From Oxytricha trifallax (Eukaryota > Ciliophora > Spirotrichea > Sporadotrichida > Oxytrichidae): DNA of 64,000 bases. The stretch is taken from assembly GCA_000711775.1 (NCBI GenBank), contig ARYC01017832.1, forward strand, positions 35,889 to 99,888. Direction: 5' to 3'. The first letter of the stretch is position 1. Each line of letters begins with the position of its first letter. The notes below the pieces were generated by a model. That model made no database searches. It saw nothing but the letters and a program-made list of their open reading frames with translations, and was not told the DNA's origin. Below, in pieces: positions 1-12,120 of the stretch. A program made the position numbers and the translations under genes.

Positions 1-1672
1 GAGAGATAAATGAACTTTAAAAGATGCCTATTACAGCTTCGATTTAAGAAGTCTTTTAACGACTGCTTAAGAATGGAGTTTCTATTCACTCATTGATTCA
101 TTTCGAACTGGCTTTACCAAAATGCATAAAGATCATTGAATTTAGAAAGGTTGACACAGCATATTTAGCTCCAATAATTCTCCAAGAGGAATTTTTAATT
201 CTTACTTTGTTTGAACTTCGCTGGAGTGCGGTCTTAAAGTAAGATTAAGTAAAGGAATTCATTCTTCTTAAGAATTTAATTGTGTTTTTACTAGAAATTG
301 TCATGCACTAATCAAAGAAGTACTTCGAAAGCATAATTGAAATGATTAATATTGGTTCATTTATACTATGAAAATTCAAGTCAAGAGTTGATCCTCTGTA
401 ATACTTTCAAACACTTTATTATATAGAAGCAACTCACAATACAAATCTTTCATTTAACCATGAATTAGCAAAACTACTATAATTATTTTTCTTTTATGTG
501 AAAGCTAAGAATTGTAACACAAGTAATTTCAAGACTTTGACTTAGTTTCGGCTCAAAAGAATTGTTAGAGCATAATTAAATATCAATTATCAAAATTATG
601 TTTTCTTTGCATTTCCCTTTTTGTCGACGAGAAGATGCTTAATTCTCACAAAAAAGAAAATTAAGTATTTTTTAGAAATTAAAGAATAAAAGGACGAATT
701 TCTAAAAAATTATTGCGGTTATTTTATTTTCAAATTAAAATTATTGCTTAGAAATAATGCATCACACACTTTTAGGACAGTTTTATATCTCTCCGTGCAA
801 TCGGTTAAGTAAAATAGCTTATGAACATTGATGAATCTAAATAAACTTACAAGTAGCCTGATATAATAGATAGTCTAGGTAAGTTAAACCTTAACTTTAA
901 ATTAATTAAGTTCAAAAGAATTAAGTCTTTTTTTAAGAGAGAGAGATAAATGAACTTTAAAAGATGCCTATTACAGCTTCGATTTAAGAAGTCTTTTAAC
1001 GACTGCTTAAGAATGGAGTTTCTATTCACTCATTGATTCATTTCGAACTGGCTTTACCAAAATGCATAAAGATCATTGAATTTAGAAAGGTTGACACAGC
1101 ATATTTAGCTCCAATAATTCTCCAAGAGGAATTTTTAATTCTTACTTTGTTTGAACTTCGCTGGAGTGCGGTCTTAAAGTAAGATTAAGTAAAGGAATTC
1201 ATTCTTCTTAAGAATTTAATTGTGTTTTTACTAGAAATTGTCATGCACTAATCAAAGAAGTACTTCGAAAGCATAATTGAAATGATTAATATTGGTTCAT
1301 TTATACTATGAAAATTCAAGTCAAGAGTTGATCCTCTGTAATACTTTCAAACACTTTATTATATAGAAGCAACTCACAATACAAATCTTTCATTTAACCA
1401 TGAATTAGCAAAACTACTATAATTATTTTTCTTTTATGTGAAAGCTAAGAATTGTAACACAAGTAATTTCAAGACTTTGACTTAGTTTCGGCTCAAAAGA
1501 ATTGTTAGAGCATAATTAAATATCAATTATCAAAATTATGTTTTCTTTGCATTTCCCTTTTTGTCGACGAGAAGATACTTAATTCTCACAAAAAAGAAAA
1601 TTAAGTATTTTTTAGAAATTAAAGAATAAAAGGACGAATTTCTAAAAATTATTGCGGTTATTTTTTTTTCAA
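1..1672. repeat. Tandem repeat, period 940 bp, about 1.8 copies
   Basis: Position 1 and position 941 begin the same sequence, and the match runs to about 1672 with very few changes (for example g at 617 against a at 1557). The first copy is complete at 1-940; the second breaks off where a TBE transposase remnant begins. No convincing frame runs through it on either strand. The left edge of the window cuts the array, so it may be longer. A long-period germline satellite is the simplest reading; I do not recognise the family. Confidence 0.9.
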
Positions 1673-1704
1673 GTTATGTTTTATATATATAGATTAATAA
1701 AGTC

Positions 1705-2380
1705 AAATTTCTTACAATACAGTCAATCGCATTTATAGAGTTATCTTCTTTCATGTTCCATTTTATAAGACTATTTTTAATTTTATATATATTATTATAT
1801 TCTGAGGGCTTATGATCAAAATATAAAGTTTATACACGCTGATGAAGCTGTATTTACATTCAATAACTCATACCAAGGACTTTGTAAAAGAGTTATAGTA
1901 ATATATAAGTTTATTACTTAAAGTTATGGTTTAAAATCATGCTATTCTTGGAGGTATAAGTTTAGAAAGTGGCCTCGACACTTGTATGATTCACCCTCGT
2001 TCTATATTGACTGAAATATTCATTAAATTCTTGCAATTACTCAGAGATAAGTACGTTGACTTAGAGATCATTCTATTCGTTGATAACTTCTCAGTTCATA
2101 AAACTAAAGACTTAAGGAAGGAATATGAAAGATAAAAATTAACACCTGTATTAAATGTTCCCTACAGCCCTCAGTTCAATGGAATTGAATTTTATTGGGG
2201 GGGTTATTGAAAGGCCACTACAAGAAACTTTTACTTAATCTCTTGATGCACGACTTAAAGATAGATACAGTAGATTTTATTAAGAGTGCTGCTTAAATAG
2301 TCAGTGATGATAAAGCAAAAATATACTCAAGAGAATGGAGATTTTGTGTTTATTAATAAAGTTTAGATTTAAACGAATGA
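1705..2380 (+). pseudogene. TBE transposase, 5'-truncated (DDE, Tc1/mariner type)
   Basis: Reading with TAA/TAG as Gln gives the C-terminal two thirds of the TBE transposase. The catalytic triad is visible: HADEAVF, then FVDNFSVHK, then NGIEFYW. It ends at the family's usual terminus, SLDLNE before TGA at 2378-2380. The N-terminal helix-turn-helix part is absent, and extra bases shift the frame, for example in the G run near 2198-2204. The three acidic residues survive, so decay is by truncation and frameshift rather than by active-site change. It converges on the middle gene. Confidence 0.75.
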
Positions 2381-2386
2381 ATATGT

Positions 2387-3165
2387 TCACAAATTAAACC
2401 CGCAAATTGATTTGGCTAATCTTTCTTTTCTTCGTCTTAAGGCTTGCTTGGGCCATGTTTCTTCTCTTAGTGCCAGCCCCTGATCTATATTAATCTCGTC
2501 TGGCTTTTAGAAATATTTGAAGAGTCTCTTACTCAATTTATGCTTCACTTGAGACTTTCTCTCTCTATTTAATTTGCATCGCTCTTTCATCAAGTAAATA
2601 GAGTGCAAGGTCTTTCTTTAAAATTAGAAGGCTAAGCTTCTAGAGATGAATGGATGCTTCTGTAATCCTAGAGCCAGTTGTCGCTGATTTAATTCCCTGC
2701 TTCTCTTTTTCTTCATGAGAGATGCTGTTGCGTTTCTTGTGAGCTTCTTAAATTACTTCATTTAAGTAATCAGGTTTCAGAGTTTCAAGGACACCAAAGA
2801 AGAATTTTCTCTCTGGCAACTTATTTGAGAGTTGCAGCTTTGATGGAAGGTAGAGAGCAAATTCTGGATCACTCATAGCATCATTGTAGAGGTTTTTTAC
2901 TGAAATTTCAGGCTAGATAGGTATTTCTATCATTCTGATTTGATAGACTTAAAAGCTTTTACTCTTCAATTAGCAAAGCCTTAAAGAATGATATTTTTGT
3001 TACAACCTGTGTTGGCAAGAACAATCCAACTATAATGGATTTATTAATTATAGTTAAGAACATATCTTGCTATACCGAATATCTATAAAGTTGCTCTTTA
3101 GTTCGAAATTTTCCTATTAAATCTTGAGATTAAATTCTCTTCAATGCATCATTCATAGACTCCAA
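2387..3165 (-). pseudogene. TBE middle gene (22-kDa type), decayed
   Basis: The reverse strand aligns along its length with the better copy at 63194-63981, including the stretches corresponding to NLYDDAM, LYLPS, LSNKLPER and FFFGVL. The start codon appears changed from ATG to TTG (CAA at 3162-3164 on the plus strand). The 5' splice site of the short intron is altered as well: the base after CAAG is AT instead of GT. It lies tail to tail with the transposase, seven bases away. Function of this protein family is unknown to me. Confidence 0.65.
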
Positions 3166-3622
3166 ATTGCTTCCTCTTTCTAGAAATGTTAATGAAATTT
3201 AAAATTATGGATATCCCTTCTAAGTTTATTAAAATCTTACTACTAAATAGGGAGGACTTACTGGAGGTCGTGTTTAAAAGATGATATATAAAGAAAAATT
3301 AATTAGGGAGGTTAAATTAAAGTTCAAAAACGCCGTATTATGTGGTGCATTAAAAAAATTAAATTTTAAAACTTCTCCTCCTAAATTTACGAAAACGAAT
3401 TTAGGAGCTCCACCTAACTTTACAAAGCCCATTTAGATGCATTTTAATGGAAAAAAATAGATAAATTAGTATATATATATTATCTCTATAATTAAGAAAT
3501 ATAAAACTAATGTCTAGCGCTATGTTCTCATTAAACCTCTCTAAATCTTTAATGATGTGCTCTTACTCGCTTATAAAGGTAGAATTTAAACAGCTTGTAT
3601 AATTATTAATAGTATTTATAAA

Positions 3623-4082
3623 ATGACGGCAACTTACTTAGAAAAGCGGCAATACTTGGGATTAGCAAGCAAAATTTTTCTTTCATAAATCAAAAGAAAT
3701 TGAGACTTGTGATGCTTTTACCTAGTACGAACCTGAAATTCTCTAACCATATGTCTCAGACTTTGAATAGCAATTCAGTTGTTTAATTGAAATGCAGAGC
3801 TAAGAAATTCATTGCGAGGCTCCAATAAAAATGGTTAGAGAGGAGGAAGAGAAAAAAGAAATTAAAGCATTACATTTATGTGAAGAGTGTAAGAAGGACT
3901 TCATTTATAAATCTGCTCTTAAGCGTCATATCTTAGAGCAGCATTCTAACAAGCCCAAGCTCTATCTTAAACATATTAAGATAAATAAAAAATATTTCTG
4001 CCCTCACTGTAATAAGTAATACAATCATTCACTAAATTGTAAGTTGGATAGGAGAAATAAAGTTTAGAAAGTTTCCTCATGA
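3623..4082 (+). pseudogene. TBE zinc-finger/kinase gene, zinc-finger part only
   Basis: Starts at ATG 3623 and follows the N-terminal region of the TBE third protein: EIETCDAFTQYEPE here against KVETRDVCTQWEPT in the copy at 52774. Two C2H2 fingers follow. The first is complete (LCEECKKDFIYKSALKRH, then H). The second keeps both cysteines (FCPHC) but ends at TGA 4080-4082 before its histidines. At least one frameshift lies between the start and the fingers. The kinase domain is missing; TBE terminal DNA follows within about 70 bases. Confidence 0.65.
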
Positions 4083-4302
4083 TGCCAAAGTACTGTTTAA
4101 GTGAATAGTAAAATAAATCCTCTAATACACACAAATTTTCATTACATTTAAACATTAAACCCCTAAATAAACCCTATAAAACCATAATAAAGTATGCGTT
4201 AATCATCATTTTTAATCCAGCTGAAAATGGTTCTTATATTAATTGCATTTATATTATTATTTTTGATGCGTTTCACTAATATTAAATTAGTGAAATGCAT
4301 AT

Positions 4303-5188
4303 AAATGACATTAAGTATTAATATATATGTCATTATAGCTAAAGCGAATTAAGTCATTTGATAGTGAATTTATAAGATTAATCAAAAATTTAATCATTTA
4401 ATGTATAGTTATCGTACAGTGGTCTATTATTAACAGCCTCATCACCAGCTTATTTTCCATCATCAAGTTCATTATGGTCTATTGAGCTTATCTAGAAAGA
4501 GGTTCTCGTTCACAACTTCACTTTCTTGGTGTCAATAAAAGTCAGGATTCAGGATCATACGTTCAAATCTTAGCCACATCTCGACTTATTGCTGCTAATC
4601 TCAGGATCAGTTGACAGGGCTGTCCTCCATTTTATTAGATAAAATTTTAATAAATTAAAGATTTTAATTAATTAAATAGGCATGGTCTCTATTAATAAGT
4701 ATCAGTTTTAAAATTATTTAAGAATTCACTATTAATAATTCGTTTTAGATTAAAATTACTAGTTAAAACTCTCATCATTAAACATTAATGCTTAAAAAAA
4801 TTTAATTTGCCTGATTTAATTAATTAAAATCTTTAATTTATTAAAATTTTATCTAATAAAATGGAGGACAGCCCTGTCAACTGATCCTGAGATTAGCAGC
4901 AATAAGTCGAGATGTGGCTAAGATTTGAACGTATGATCCTGAATCCTGACTTTTATTGACACCAAGAAAGTGAAGTTGTGAACGAGAACCTCTTTCTAGA
5001 TAAGCTCAATAGACCATAATGAACTTGATGATGGAAAATAAGCTGGTGATGAGGCTGTTAATAATAGACCACTGTACGATAACTATACATTAAATGATTA
5101 AATTTTTGATTAATCTTATAAATTCACTATCAAATGACTTAATTCGCTTTAGCTATAATGACATATATATTAATACTTAATGTCATTT
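4303..5188. repeat. Foldback (inverted-repeat) element, arms about 380 bp
   Basis: 4303-4681 and 4808-5188 are near-perfect reverse complements, separated by a loop of about 125 bp. Outer ends read AAATGACATTAAG and CTTAATGTCATTT. No coding frame stands out in arms or loop. I could not find a convincing target duplication. It sits just beyond the end of TBE copy 1. Confidence 0.9.
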
Positions 5189-5717
5189 AATCGAACAATC
5201 TCAAAAACTCAAATTATAAATTTTAATATTTTAATATTTTTTTAATAATATCTTAAGTTAATATATAACAATTTATAAAAGTTTATAAAGACTTATATTA
5301 ATTCTATAAATATTTTTAAAACACTTTTCTATAAAAATAGAGATTCTTAGGTACCCATAATAACTAATATTTGTGGATGAATTATTATTCGTTAAAGATT
5401 CTAAATAGTCTATTTGGAATTAAGTGTAATTCTATATTAATTTATTGCTAATTCTATATGTAAATTACCTAATTAATTTAAGCATTTTTATATACTATTT
5501 ATTAATTTAGCTATTTAGCTTTAGTAAGTATATATTGTTATATAATATAAGTTAAATTATTATAAGGAAGGACTCTAAATCAAACTTTTCAACCTTCATC
5601 TAAAATATTTCTATCTTTCTTAATGCATCGAAAAGATAATCGGGGTTTGAAAAATGCTAAGTCTATCTACCTAAACTAATAACATCTCAATTTAGTAATC
5701 GATTTTAGAATCGATGA
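5189..5717. other. AT-rich spacer, no gene seen
   Basis: Low-complexity AT-rich DNA. I see no protein-like frame, no RNA gene and no paired repeat in it. Confidence 0.5.
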
Positions 5718-6551
5718 TAATCTACTTTAATCAATCAAAAACTCAATCAAACTTCTTCAGGGGAATGCGATAGAGAATTTCAAATGGAATTTACTAAAGC
5801 ATGGATATACAGAGCAGATTTATAACTGAGTTTAATGCAATTCTGCTTGTCAAGATCATGAAGCTTTTCTTCTCTCACTATACAGAATGACATTAAGAGA
5901 CTACATTAAAGATTAATGGGCTTCAAAGAGGCTATCTCTCTTTATTACTAATGTTTGCAAAGATATAGAGGAGCTTCGTACTTTATGATATGTACACAGA
6001 GATTTGAAGCCTGAAAATATTATGCTTTCTTTTTAACCTCTCACAGTAGTATAATTTATTTAAAAAGATCTTAGTTAGATGAAGCCTGTGAGCTTAGTAA
6101 AGTTCGAGGTAATTCTGGAAACTTTCCAGAGAGTGGGCTGGAGAGATTTAAAGTAGTATATTTATGCTCTATCCATTATATTAGAAGAATGTAATATGCC
6201 AAGAAATGATTTCTATAGCTGTAAATGAGAAAAATATTCAAAGCAGAGAATAGTGCAGTATCATACTAGAATGTGATTCAAGGTAAAATGAGAGAAATAC
6301 TTTTGTAAATTTTTATTAAATCAAACCATAGAGCACATATAATCGAGTAAATTATTAGTTTGATTGGAGAAATCAAGTTAAGAAATTTGACCTATATTGT
6401 CTGAGTTATAGGTTAACATAAATACATCTAATACTCACTAATTTACAATAAATTTACCATCACCTAATTAACACGAAAAAATCCTAATTAAGTATACCTA
6501 AATTGTCTACTTTTATAAATCAAAACTCAATCAAAAGACTGAAGGGTTTTG
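5718..6551 (+). mobile_element. Chimeric TBE remnant: terminus joined to kinase fragment
   Basis: 5718-5762 matches the terminal inverted repeat of TBE (tctact, then tcaatcaaaaactcaatcaa, then cagggg). Instead of ending in GGGGTTTTG it runs straight into internal kinase-gene sequence. The kinase fragment is followed by a proper TBE right end, whose last bases GGGTTTTG finish at 6551, followed by ATT at 6552-6554. It looks like a rearranged product of two copies. Confidence 0.6.
5763..6300 (+). pseudogene. TBE kinase domain fragment
   Basis: The frame holding YVHRDLKPENIM (codons at about 5990-6023) is the catalytic loop of a eukaryotic-type protein kinase and matches the other TBE copies. 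Upstream, TTCAAATGGAATTTAC at 5778 matches the kinase N-lobe of the copies at 31750 and 53330. Several frameshifts and in-frame TGAs separate the pieces. The zinc-finger half is absent. Confidence 0.6.
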
Positions 6552-7450
6552 ATTCTAAGTCACTTTCATGCATCGACCTTAACTTGAAATAAATCTTTTT
6601 GTTTAGGATCTTTCATTTATTCATTATATATTTAAAAGTTACATTGCTTTATCTCCTTTTCAAAGCACGATGAAGGATACTTTAATTAATAAAATATAGT
6701 TAGCGTGTTTGTTTGTATATACTTTCCTTTCAAAGCTAATCTCTTTAGATTTCTTTAGAATGTAGTTTATTCGTTCTGGTTCAAAATATGTTCAGATTAA
6801 AGAATTATATTTAACATATAAAATTTGTGGTTAGCTGACTTTCAGTGTATAATCTTTAGGAGAATCTCATTCCATTATTTAGCCTATTTTTTATATTTTT
6901 TTCTTGTTTAATATTTTATTATGAGGAAGAATTACTCTAAGTTTAATATATTTACATATTTATTAAAATTTATGATTAAAACGGCTCTCCTCTGATAAAA
7001 TCTTTTTTTGAATTGCAAATTAGAAGTTTCTTTCCAAGTCAGATATGTAAAATATAAAGAACATAGAGATTTCTCTATCTAATTGAATTATTCGAAAATA
7101 TCTCTTAAATTTAAAAGAGTATTCTCGCCAAAAGGAATTTTCTTTTTTTTATTATAACCATTGTAAACTTCTGATGTTATTAACTCATATTCACAGTAAG
7201 CTTACTAAAAATCAGTTTAAATCAGTTTCAAAAGTAAAACTCATTAAACTTAAGAAAAGACTACAACTCCATTTGAAAATCTGGTAAACATAGTTTAGTC
7301 AATAAATTTAAAATTAAATTAGTAGATGCAAGAATTCAATAAGATTCTAAGTGATTTTTATTATAAGACCTATTGGAAATTTTTAATTATTTTAATTTTT
7401 TTTCATAATTAAAATTTAAAACTTAAAATAATATTGTCTGTCCAAATTGA
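6552..7450. other. AT-rich spacer, no gene seen
   Basis: No convincing coding frame on either strand, no paired repeat and no RNA gene recognised. Confidence 0.4.
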
Positions 7451-7720
7451 AATATTCAGACTACAAATAAATGTATAAAAATATAATTTTATACAAATGA
7501 TTAATTTTAATTGGAAAGTAAAGAATATGAAAATTTACTGGCTCAAAGATTAAGTGGAAGTTATATGAAAATTTAATTTATAGGAGAATTAAATAAACTC
7601 TAAAGAGACTTCAAAGACTATATCGAGAAAAAGAAGAAAATTACGGTTAAAAGAGTTAGGAGTTTAGAAAATGATGTGAAAAAGTCAAGAATGTCATAAA
7701 GGCTTGAATTGCGAAGTTGA
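7451..7720 (+). CDS. Coding-like block 1, charged, possibly coiled coil
   Basis: An open frame of 90 codons (TAA/TAG as Gln) lies between TGA at 7448 and TGA at 7718-7720. Its composition is protein-like: LESKEYENLLAQRL, then GELNKLQRDFKDYIEKKKK, then KRVRSLENDVKKS. The heptad-like Leu/Ile spacing and high Lys/Glu content suggest a coiled coil. No ATG-led start is certain and I do not recognise the protein. It is the first of a series of plus-strand blocks separated by 200-900 bp of AT-rich DNA, as expected for segments of a macronuclear gene split by IESs. A decayed gene is the alternative. Confidence 0.35.
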
Positions 7721-7986
7721 AGAAAGCCACTTACACATTACTTCAGTGTGAATTTTTATTTTCTTATTTACATTATAGGTTTGAGTATGAGAGAGGGACA
7801 AATCATTAAAATCAATAATTACATTAATCTAAGGGAAATTAACAATTTTATTTAAATATATAATGAAAAAATAGTGTTCTAACTTAGAAGCCAATTCTAA
7901 TCTAAAATAATCACAAATAAAATTTACCACTATTAAGTTTACAATAACTAACGCAAATTTAAAAAAAAACTAGCATTCATCGGAAA

Positions 7987-8210
7987 ATGTTTCAAGATAA
8001 AAAATTTACTGCTTCTAAAGAGCCAATTACAACTGATTTATTGATCTTGATAAATATGACAAGCTTAAATTCATGAATGATAAGCTGCAAAAAAACGGAA
8101 AAATTAAAGTATTCATCAGAGAATAATAAGCAGTAGATTGAAGGACTGTAGAATGAAATTGCCAGTAAAACTAAGAAAGATTCTCAACAAGTTATTATTA
8201 AAATAGTCTA
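7987..8210 (+). CDS. Coding-like block 2, Lys/Gln-rich, frameshifted
   Basis: Starts at ATG 7987 with MFQDKKFTASKEPITTDL. The protein-like reading then moves frame twice: DKYDKLKFMNDKLQKN, then KYSSENNKQQIEGLQNEIAS and KTKKDSQQ. Composition matches block 1 and fits a coiled coil. The shifts lie near runs of A and may be sequencing errors, decay, or boundaries of macronuclear-destined segments. A weaker continuation (KSVRIFKSLSRDQRQAKDF) is seen at about 8520-8590. Confidence 0.3.
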
Positions 8211-8816
8211 AATTATATATTATTATTCAATATATTAAGACATATTAAGTGCAAAGTTTCACTAAACTAAAATCATTAAATATTCTTAAACAATTTTACC
8301 TTAATAAAAAATAAAAAATGATTGCTTGATAACTCTAATAGGAAAAGAATTCAAAAGAATCAGGAAAAATATATATTGTTAAATAACAAAATTATTTAGA
8401 ATAAAAATTTAAATTGTCTATATTGACTTAGATATAAAGGAAAATAGAAAAGAGAGCTAATAAGGAATAAATCTGAGAGAAATTCTCTTGGTGGAATGTG
8501 AAATATCAATAAAGTTGATAAGAGTGTAAGAATATTCAAATCACTAAGCAGAGATTAGAGGCAAGCTAAAGATTTTTAAAAGTAAGTGAAATTCTAAATA
8601 TAATTAAGAATTTAAATATATAATGATTATAAAGAATAAAACACAATTAAGAACGTATGGGTATTACATCAAAGAGCAATTTGTTTTTACATTATCTGGA
8701 AAGCCTATTTAATGAATTTCCTAAGATGTTCTGACTTCCTTCGTTATAATTATACCTTCAATTTTGATAACATTTATCTCAAAATATTTCAATATCATCC
8801 AGTTTGTGGCTTAAAT

Positions 8817-9033
8817 TGCTTTTAAGCCCATTCTTAAAACATGAAAATCCAATTTATAAATTACTAAAATTTAAATATTTTTATTTAATAAGAATTTTCT
8901 TAAGTGAAATTTAATTATTGATAACTTTATTAGTATTTTAATTATAGTTTAATTAATAATTATTATTTTAATAATGAAATTATTATAAATGGGGCATAGA
9001 AGCCTTGTATTAAGAATGGGCTTAAAAAGCTTT
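8817..9033. repeat. Short inverted repeat, about 215 bp
   Basis: TTGCTTTTAAGCCCATTCTTA at 8817 is matched in reverse complement by TAAGAATGGGCTTAAAAAGC ending near 9033. The interior is AT-rich and non-coding. It looks like a small foldback element. Confidence 0.5.
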
Positions 9034-9442
9034 TGTAGTTTAAGGATATTAATTTTACAATATTTTGACCTATTAATGTATCGATTAAAAGAAAATTTTG
9101 GGCTTGTTCATAAATAGTTTATTAAGATAGATAATTTTGAATAATTTTATTCATTAATGCCCATCTATATTCTTTTTTGTCTTAATTGATTTTTAGTCCA
9201 TTATTATCGAAACTTTATTAGAAGTAGATTTTCACTTATTTTTTCAAAAGTTCTAGCTTATTTTTATGTACTATTTATGATTATCATACGGAGTTTTACT
9301 GATAATTTAGCTTAGACTTTTTGGAATTTGGAGAATTAAATACAAAAAATAGCTATCAATAAATAAATATGATAAATTAATTAAATTCAATTCATTCAAT
9401 TATGACATTGTAATTTTACTCATAATAACTAATGTTTATTGA

Positions 9443-9900
9443 TTGTAGAAGCAGTAAACATCAAACTTTGGTAATAACTTATCATAAACAGATTTACTTA
9501 GAGTTCTCCAACCAGATATCAATCATTAACTTAAGTTCTAATTAATTCCACAGCAACCAATGCTGTAAATTGCTCATTCAATGAGTATACATGATCAAAC
9601 TGAACTTGACTCTCCTTTTAGAAATACTACTATTTATTCTAATTCTATTCTTAATTGTTAGTCTATCAAGATTATAATAATAGTTAATTTCAAAATTCAA
9701 CTTCTATTGATCAAATTGAAGGAGATCAGTTGACTATATTGATTAACAAGAAATACTCAATTCTAAAAATAACATAAAAATTTAGTTTAACTCAAGACAT
9801 AGCAATGATCAAAATAAGACTTAAAGTAGTTTTCAATAAAAGTTTTTCAACTAACATAGAATTTTTAATTTATTTTATCTATTTAAATACAAAATTTTTA
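9443..9900 (+). CDS. Coding-like block 3, Gln/Asn/Ser-rich
   Basis: The frame opens after TGA at 9440. It reads LSQTDLLRVLQPDINHQLKF, then SMSIHDQTELDSPFRNTTIY, and after a one-step frameshift near 9660 continues YNNSQFQNSTSIDQIEGDQ. Such Gln/Asn/Ser richness, with many TAA/TAG codons read as Gln, is typical of hypotrich proteins. Both frames fade into AT-rich DNA at about 9900. I do not recognise a domain. Confidence 0.35.
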
Positions 9901-10519
9901 TGACAATTCAATTTCTTTTCATTTTTAGTTTAATTTATCAAATAATTCACACAATAATTCTTTTATGAGGTTGGTTAGTTTCAAATTATAAAAATAATAA
10001 AGTAGGAATAATGGGAAATGCAAAGATTAGTTAATTTATCAAGTTTTTGTTTAAACTTACTTAATAAATATAACATGAGTCATCACAATCACTATAAAAG
10101 CCTAGAATTAGGCTTGAGACCATAAACAAAATACTCAGGCTTGAGGGTAAGCGGATGTGTTGTATTGCTCCTAAATCTTTATTTGCTTGAATCAATAGGA
10201 ATAATTGAGTTTCCTAACAAGCATTAATTTTTATAATGTATTAGATATTTTTAATGATTGCAAACTTATAGTTTATTTCAAGTAATAAAAGGTGGCTCAA
10301 TGAATAAATTACTCAATTTAATACAGTAGGAGGCGGGTTATCTCAAGCCAATATCAAATCATGTATTTATTTTCATTCTTATCCTAATCATTCAGTAGGA
10401 GTTTTGTTGGATTTTTCAATTTATTTATAAAAATTTAGAAGTCACAAGTGTGAAGAACAACAAAGTCAAACTTAATTTGATAAAAAGTAAACACTTTTTA
10501 TATATGTTGACAAATTAAG

Positions 10520-11023
10520 ATGAAAAGTCTAGCACCCTATAAATAGAAAGAGTGTTCAAATCAACAAACAAGGATTGAAAGCAAATTTAGTCAAGAATAT
10601 ATTATGGAAGAAAAGAGACTTATTGAAAAAATTGTAATATTTCTTAATATTTCATAAATAATAGATTTATTAATTACTATCACTAATATAAGTTCAATTT
10701 ATATAATTAAATTAAACATATTACTCAGAAATAACAAATGCTTAAATAAAACTAATTATAACCTATGTTAATATAATAACCATTTATATATACATGCTGA
10801 ATCAATTCTTTGAAAATAAATGAATTATAGCATTATAATTTAGAATATATGAATGTGTAGACATGTCTGATCAGAAGATGCTGTGTCATTCATTAAAAAT
10901 ATATATTAATATGTAATTTTTATTTTTACAGATGTTATCCTAGGAAGAGCTGTACTCGATGAAGACGAAACTTAGAAGAGAAACATAGAAATGGCAAAGA
11001 TACTTATACACATGCAAATAATG
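10520..11023 (+). CDS. Coding-like block 4, two exons with a GT-AG interval
   Basis: ATG 10520 opens MKSLAPYKQKECSNQQTRI, continuing SKFSQEYIMEEKRLIEKI to 10633. A GT at 10634 and an AG at 10930-10931 bound 298 bp of AT-rich DNA. The same phase then continues MLSQEELYSMKTKLRRETQK to 11023, followed by a good donor, GTAAGT. An intron fits the boundaries, but 298 bp is long for a hypotrich, so an IES is equally possible. A second open frame in the last piece (VILGRAVLDEDETQKRN) prevents certainty. Confidence 0.35.
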
Positions 11024-11309
11024 GTAAGTATACTGGAGATTTGAGAGAAAACAAAGTATTATATTATATTTTAAACTTGTTAATTATTTTTGTATTTATA
11101 TATATCTTATAAATGTAATAAGTTACTAATTTTCAAAAAAATCAGCAATATTAATTCTTTAGAAATATTCTCAATAAATAAATTTCATGAGCTCTTACTA
11201 AATCATTTTCTTCATTCCTCTTCTCTCTTCTGTCTCCCTGATTGCTATTAAATTATCAATAAATCATTTAAATACACTTCTATTATTATTATTATTTGAT
11301 ATTAATAAT

Positions 11310-11560
11310 AACCATCGAGGGTAGTTTCTCCTTCTTCTGATTTAATTACTTAATGCACTGAAAGCGATCTTAACTGGAGTAGTAATCATAGTGGTATCTA
11401 TAAATATACCTGCTGGAGATGTCGAGCTCATGTCATGATTTCCAAATTCACTAAGACTCGGGATCATGAGTTCCGTTTTTCAAAGAGAGTACTTGTCTTA
11501 TATTGTTATTCATCGATAGATTGTTATTTATGTTTAGTTACTTCGCGTCCATCGGATATT
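11310..11560 (+). other. Possible FLYWCH-like zinc-finger fragment
   Basis: One forward frame reads NHSGIYKYTCWRCRAHVMIS, then KFTKTRDHEFRF. The W-R-C spacing followed by H-x-F recalls FLYWCH or MULE-type zinc fingers, but the opening part of such a domain is missing. Downstream the frame dissolves into AT-rich codons. I offer it as a pattern only. Confidence 0.2.
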
Positions 11561-12112
11561 AAAAAAAAAGATTTATTTTAAAATAATATTTTGAGATTAC
11601 ATCTGGGAGAATTTTAATTTATTGTATTTTATTTTATATTGATAAATTAAAAATCAGAAAGAGTAAATACTAAATCAAAAATCATTTTAGGGAAAATATG
11701 TTAAGCGACTTCGTAATAGAATAATTAAAAGAAAAATGATTTTTTATTAAATATTAAATTAAAAGAGTAAATAGCTGTCTTGTATTATTGTACTCACTAG
11801 ATGTCTGATTTGTAGTCACAACTCCAAATTACCTCACCAAAGAACTTTTAATACGAAATGTTGACCTTCTTTATTCTATAAATCATTAAGATCCTATGTA
11901 ACCGGGCTTGGTGGAGTATTTTCAAATTATCAAACATAAACATAATAATAATTTTCACTTACTTATTCTCAAGAAGATTCTGGGATTTTATGAATACTTC
12001 TATGATCACGAACAAGAAATAAGCATGAGTGTAATTTCCTTTGCTGTTTACTGTAGTCTTGAGTATTACGGCTAATTAATGTATAAATATATTTAAAAAC
12101 TCAAAATTAACA
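11561..12112. other. AT-rich spacer, no gene seen
   Basis: I found no protein-like frame that holds for more than a few codons and no repeat structure. Confidence 0.35.
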
Positions 12113-12120
12113 ATGAATTT

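Larger units (their letters stand above)
1705..4205 (+). mobile_element. Truncated TBE-type transposon, copy 1
   Basis: Three TBE genes follow in normal order: the 3' two thirds of a transposase (+), a middle gene (-) and the zinc-finger part of the third gene (+). About 4146-4205 then resembles TBE subterminal DNA (compare 56525-56580, with the same aaaccc and taaagtatgc elements). The left end is missing because the element starts abruptly at the end of the tandem repeat. The kinase half of the third gene is missing too. I infer a deletion derivative. Confidence 0.7.
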
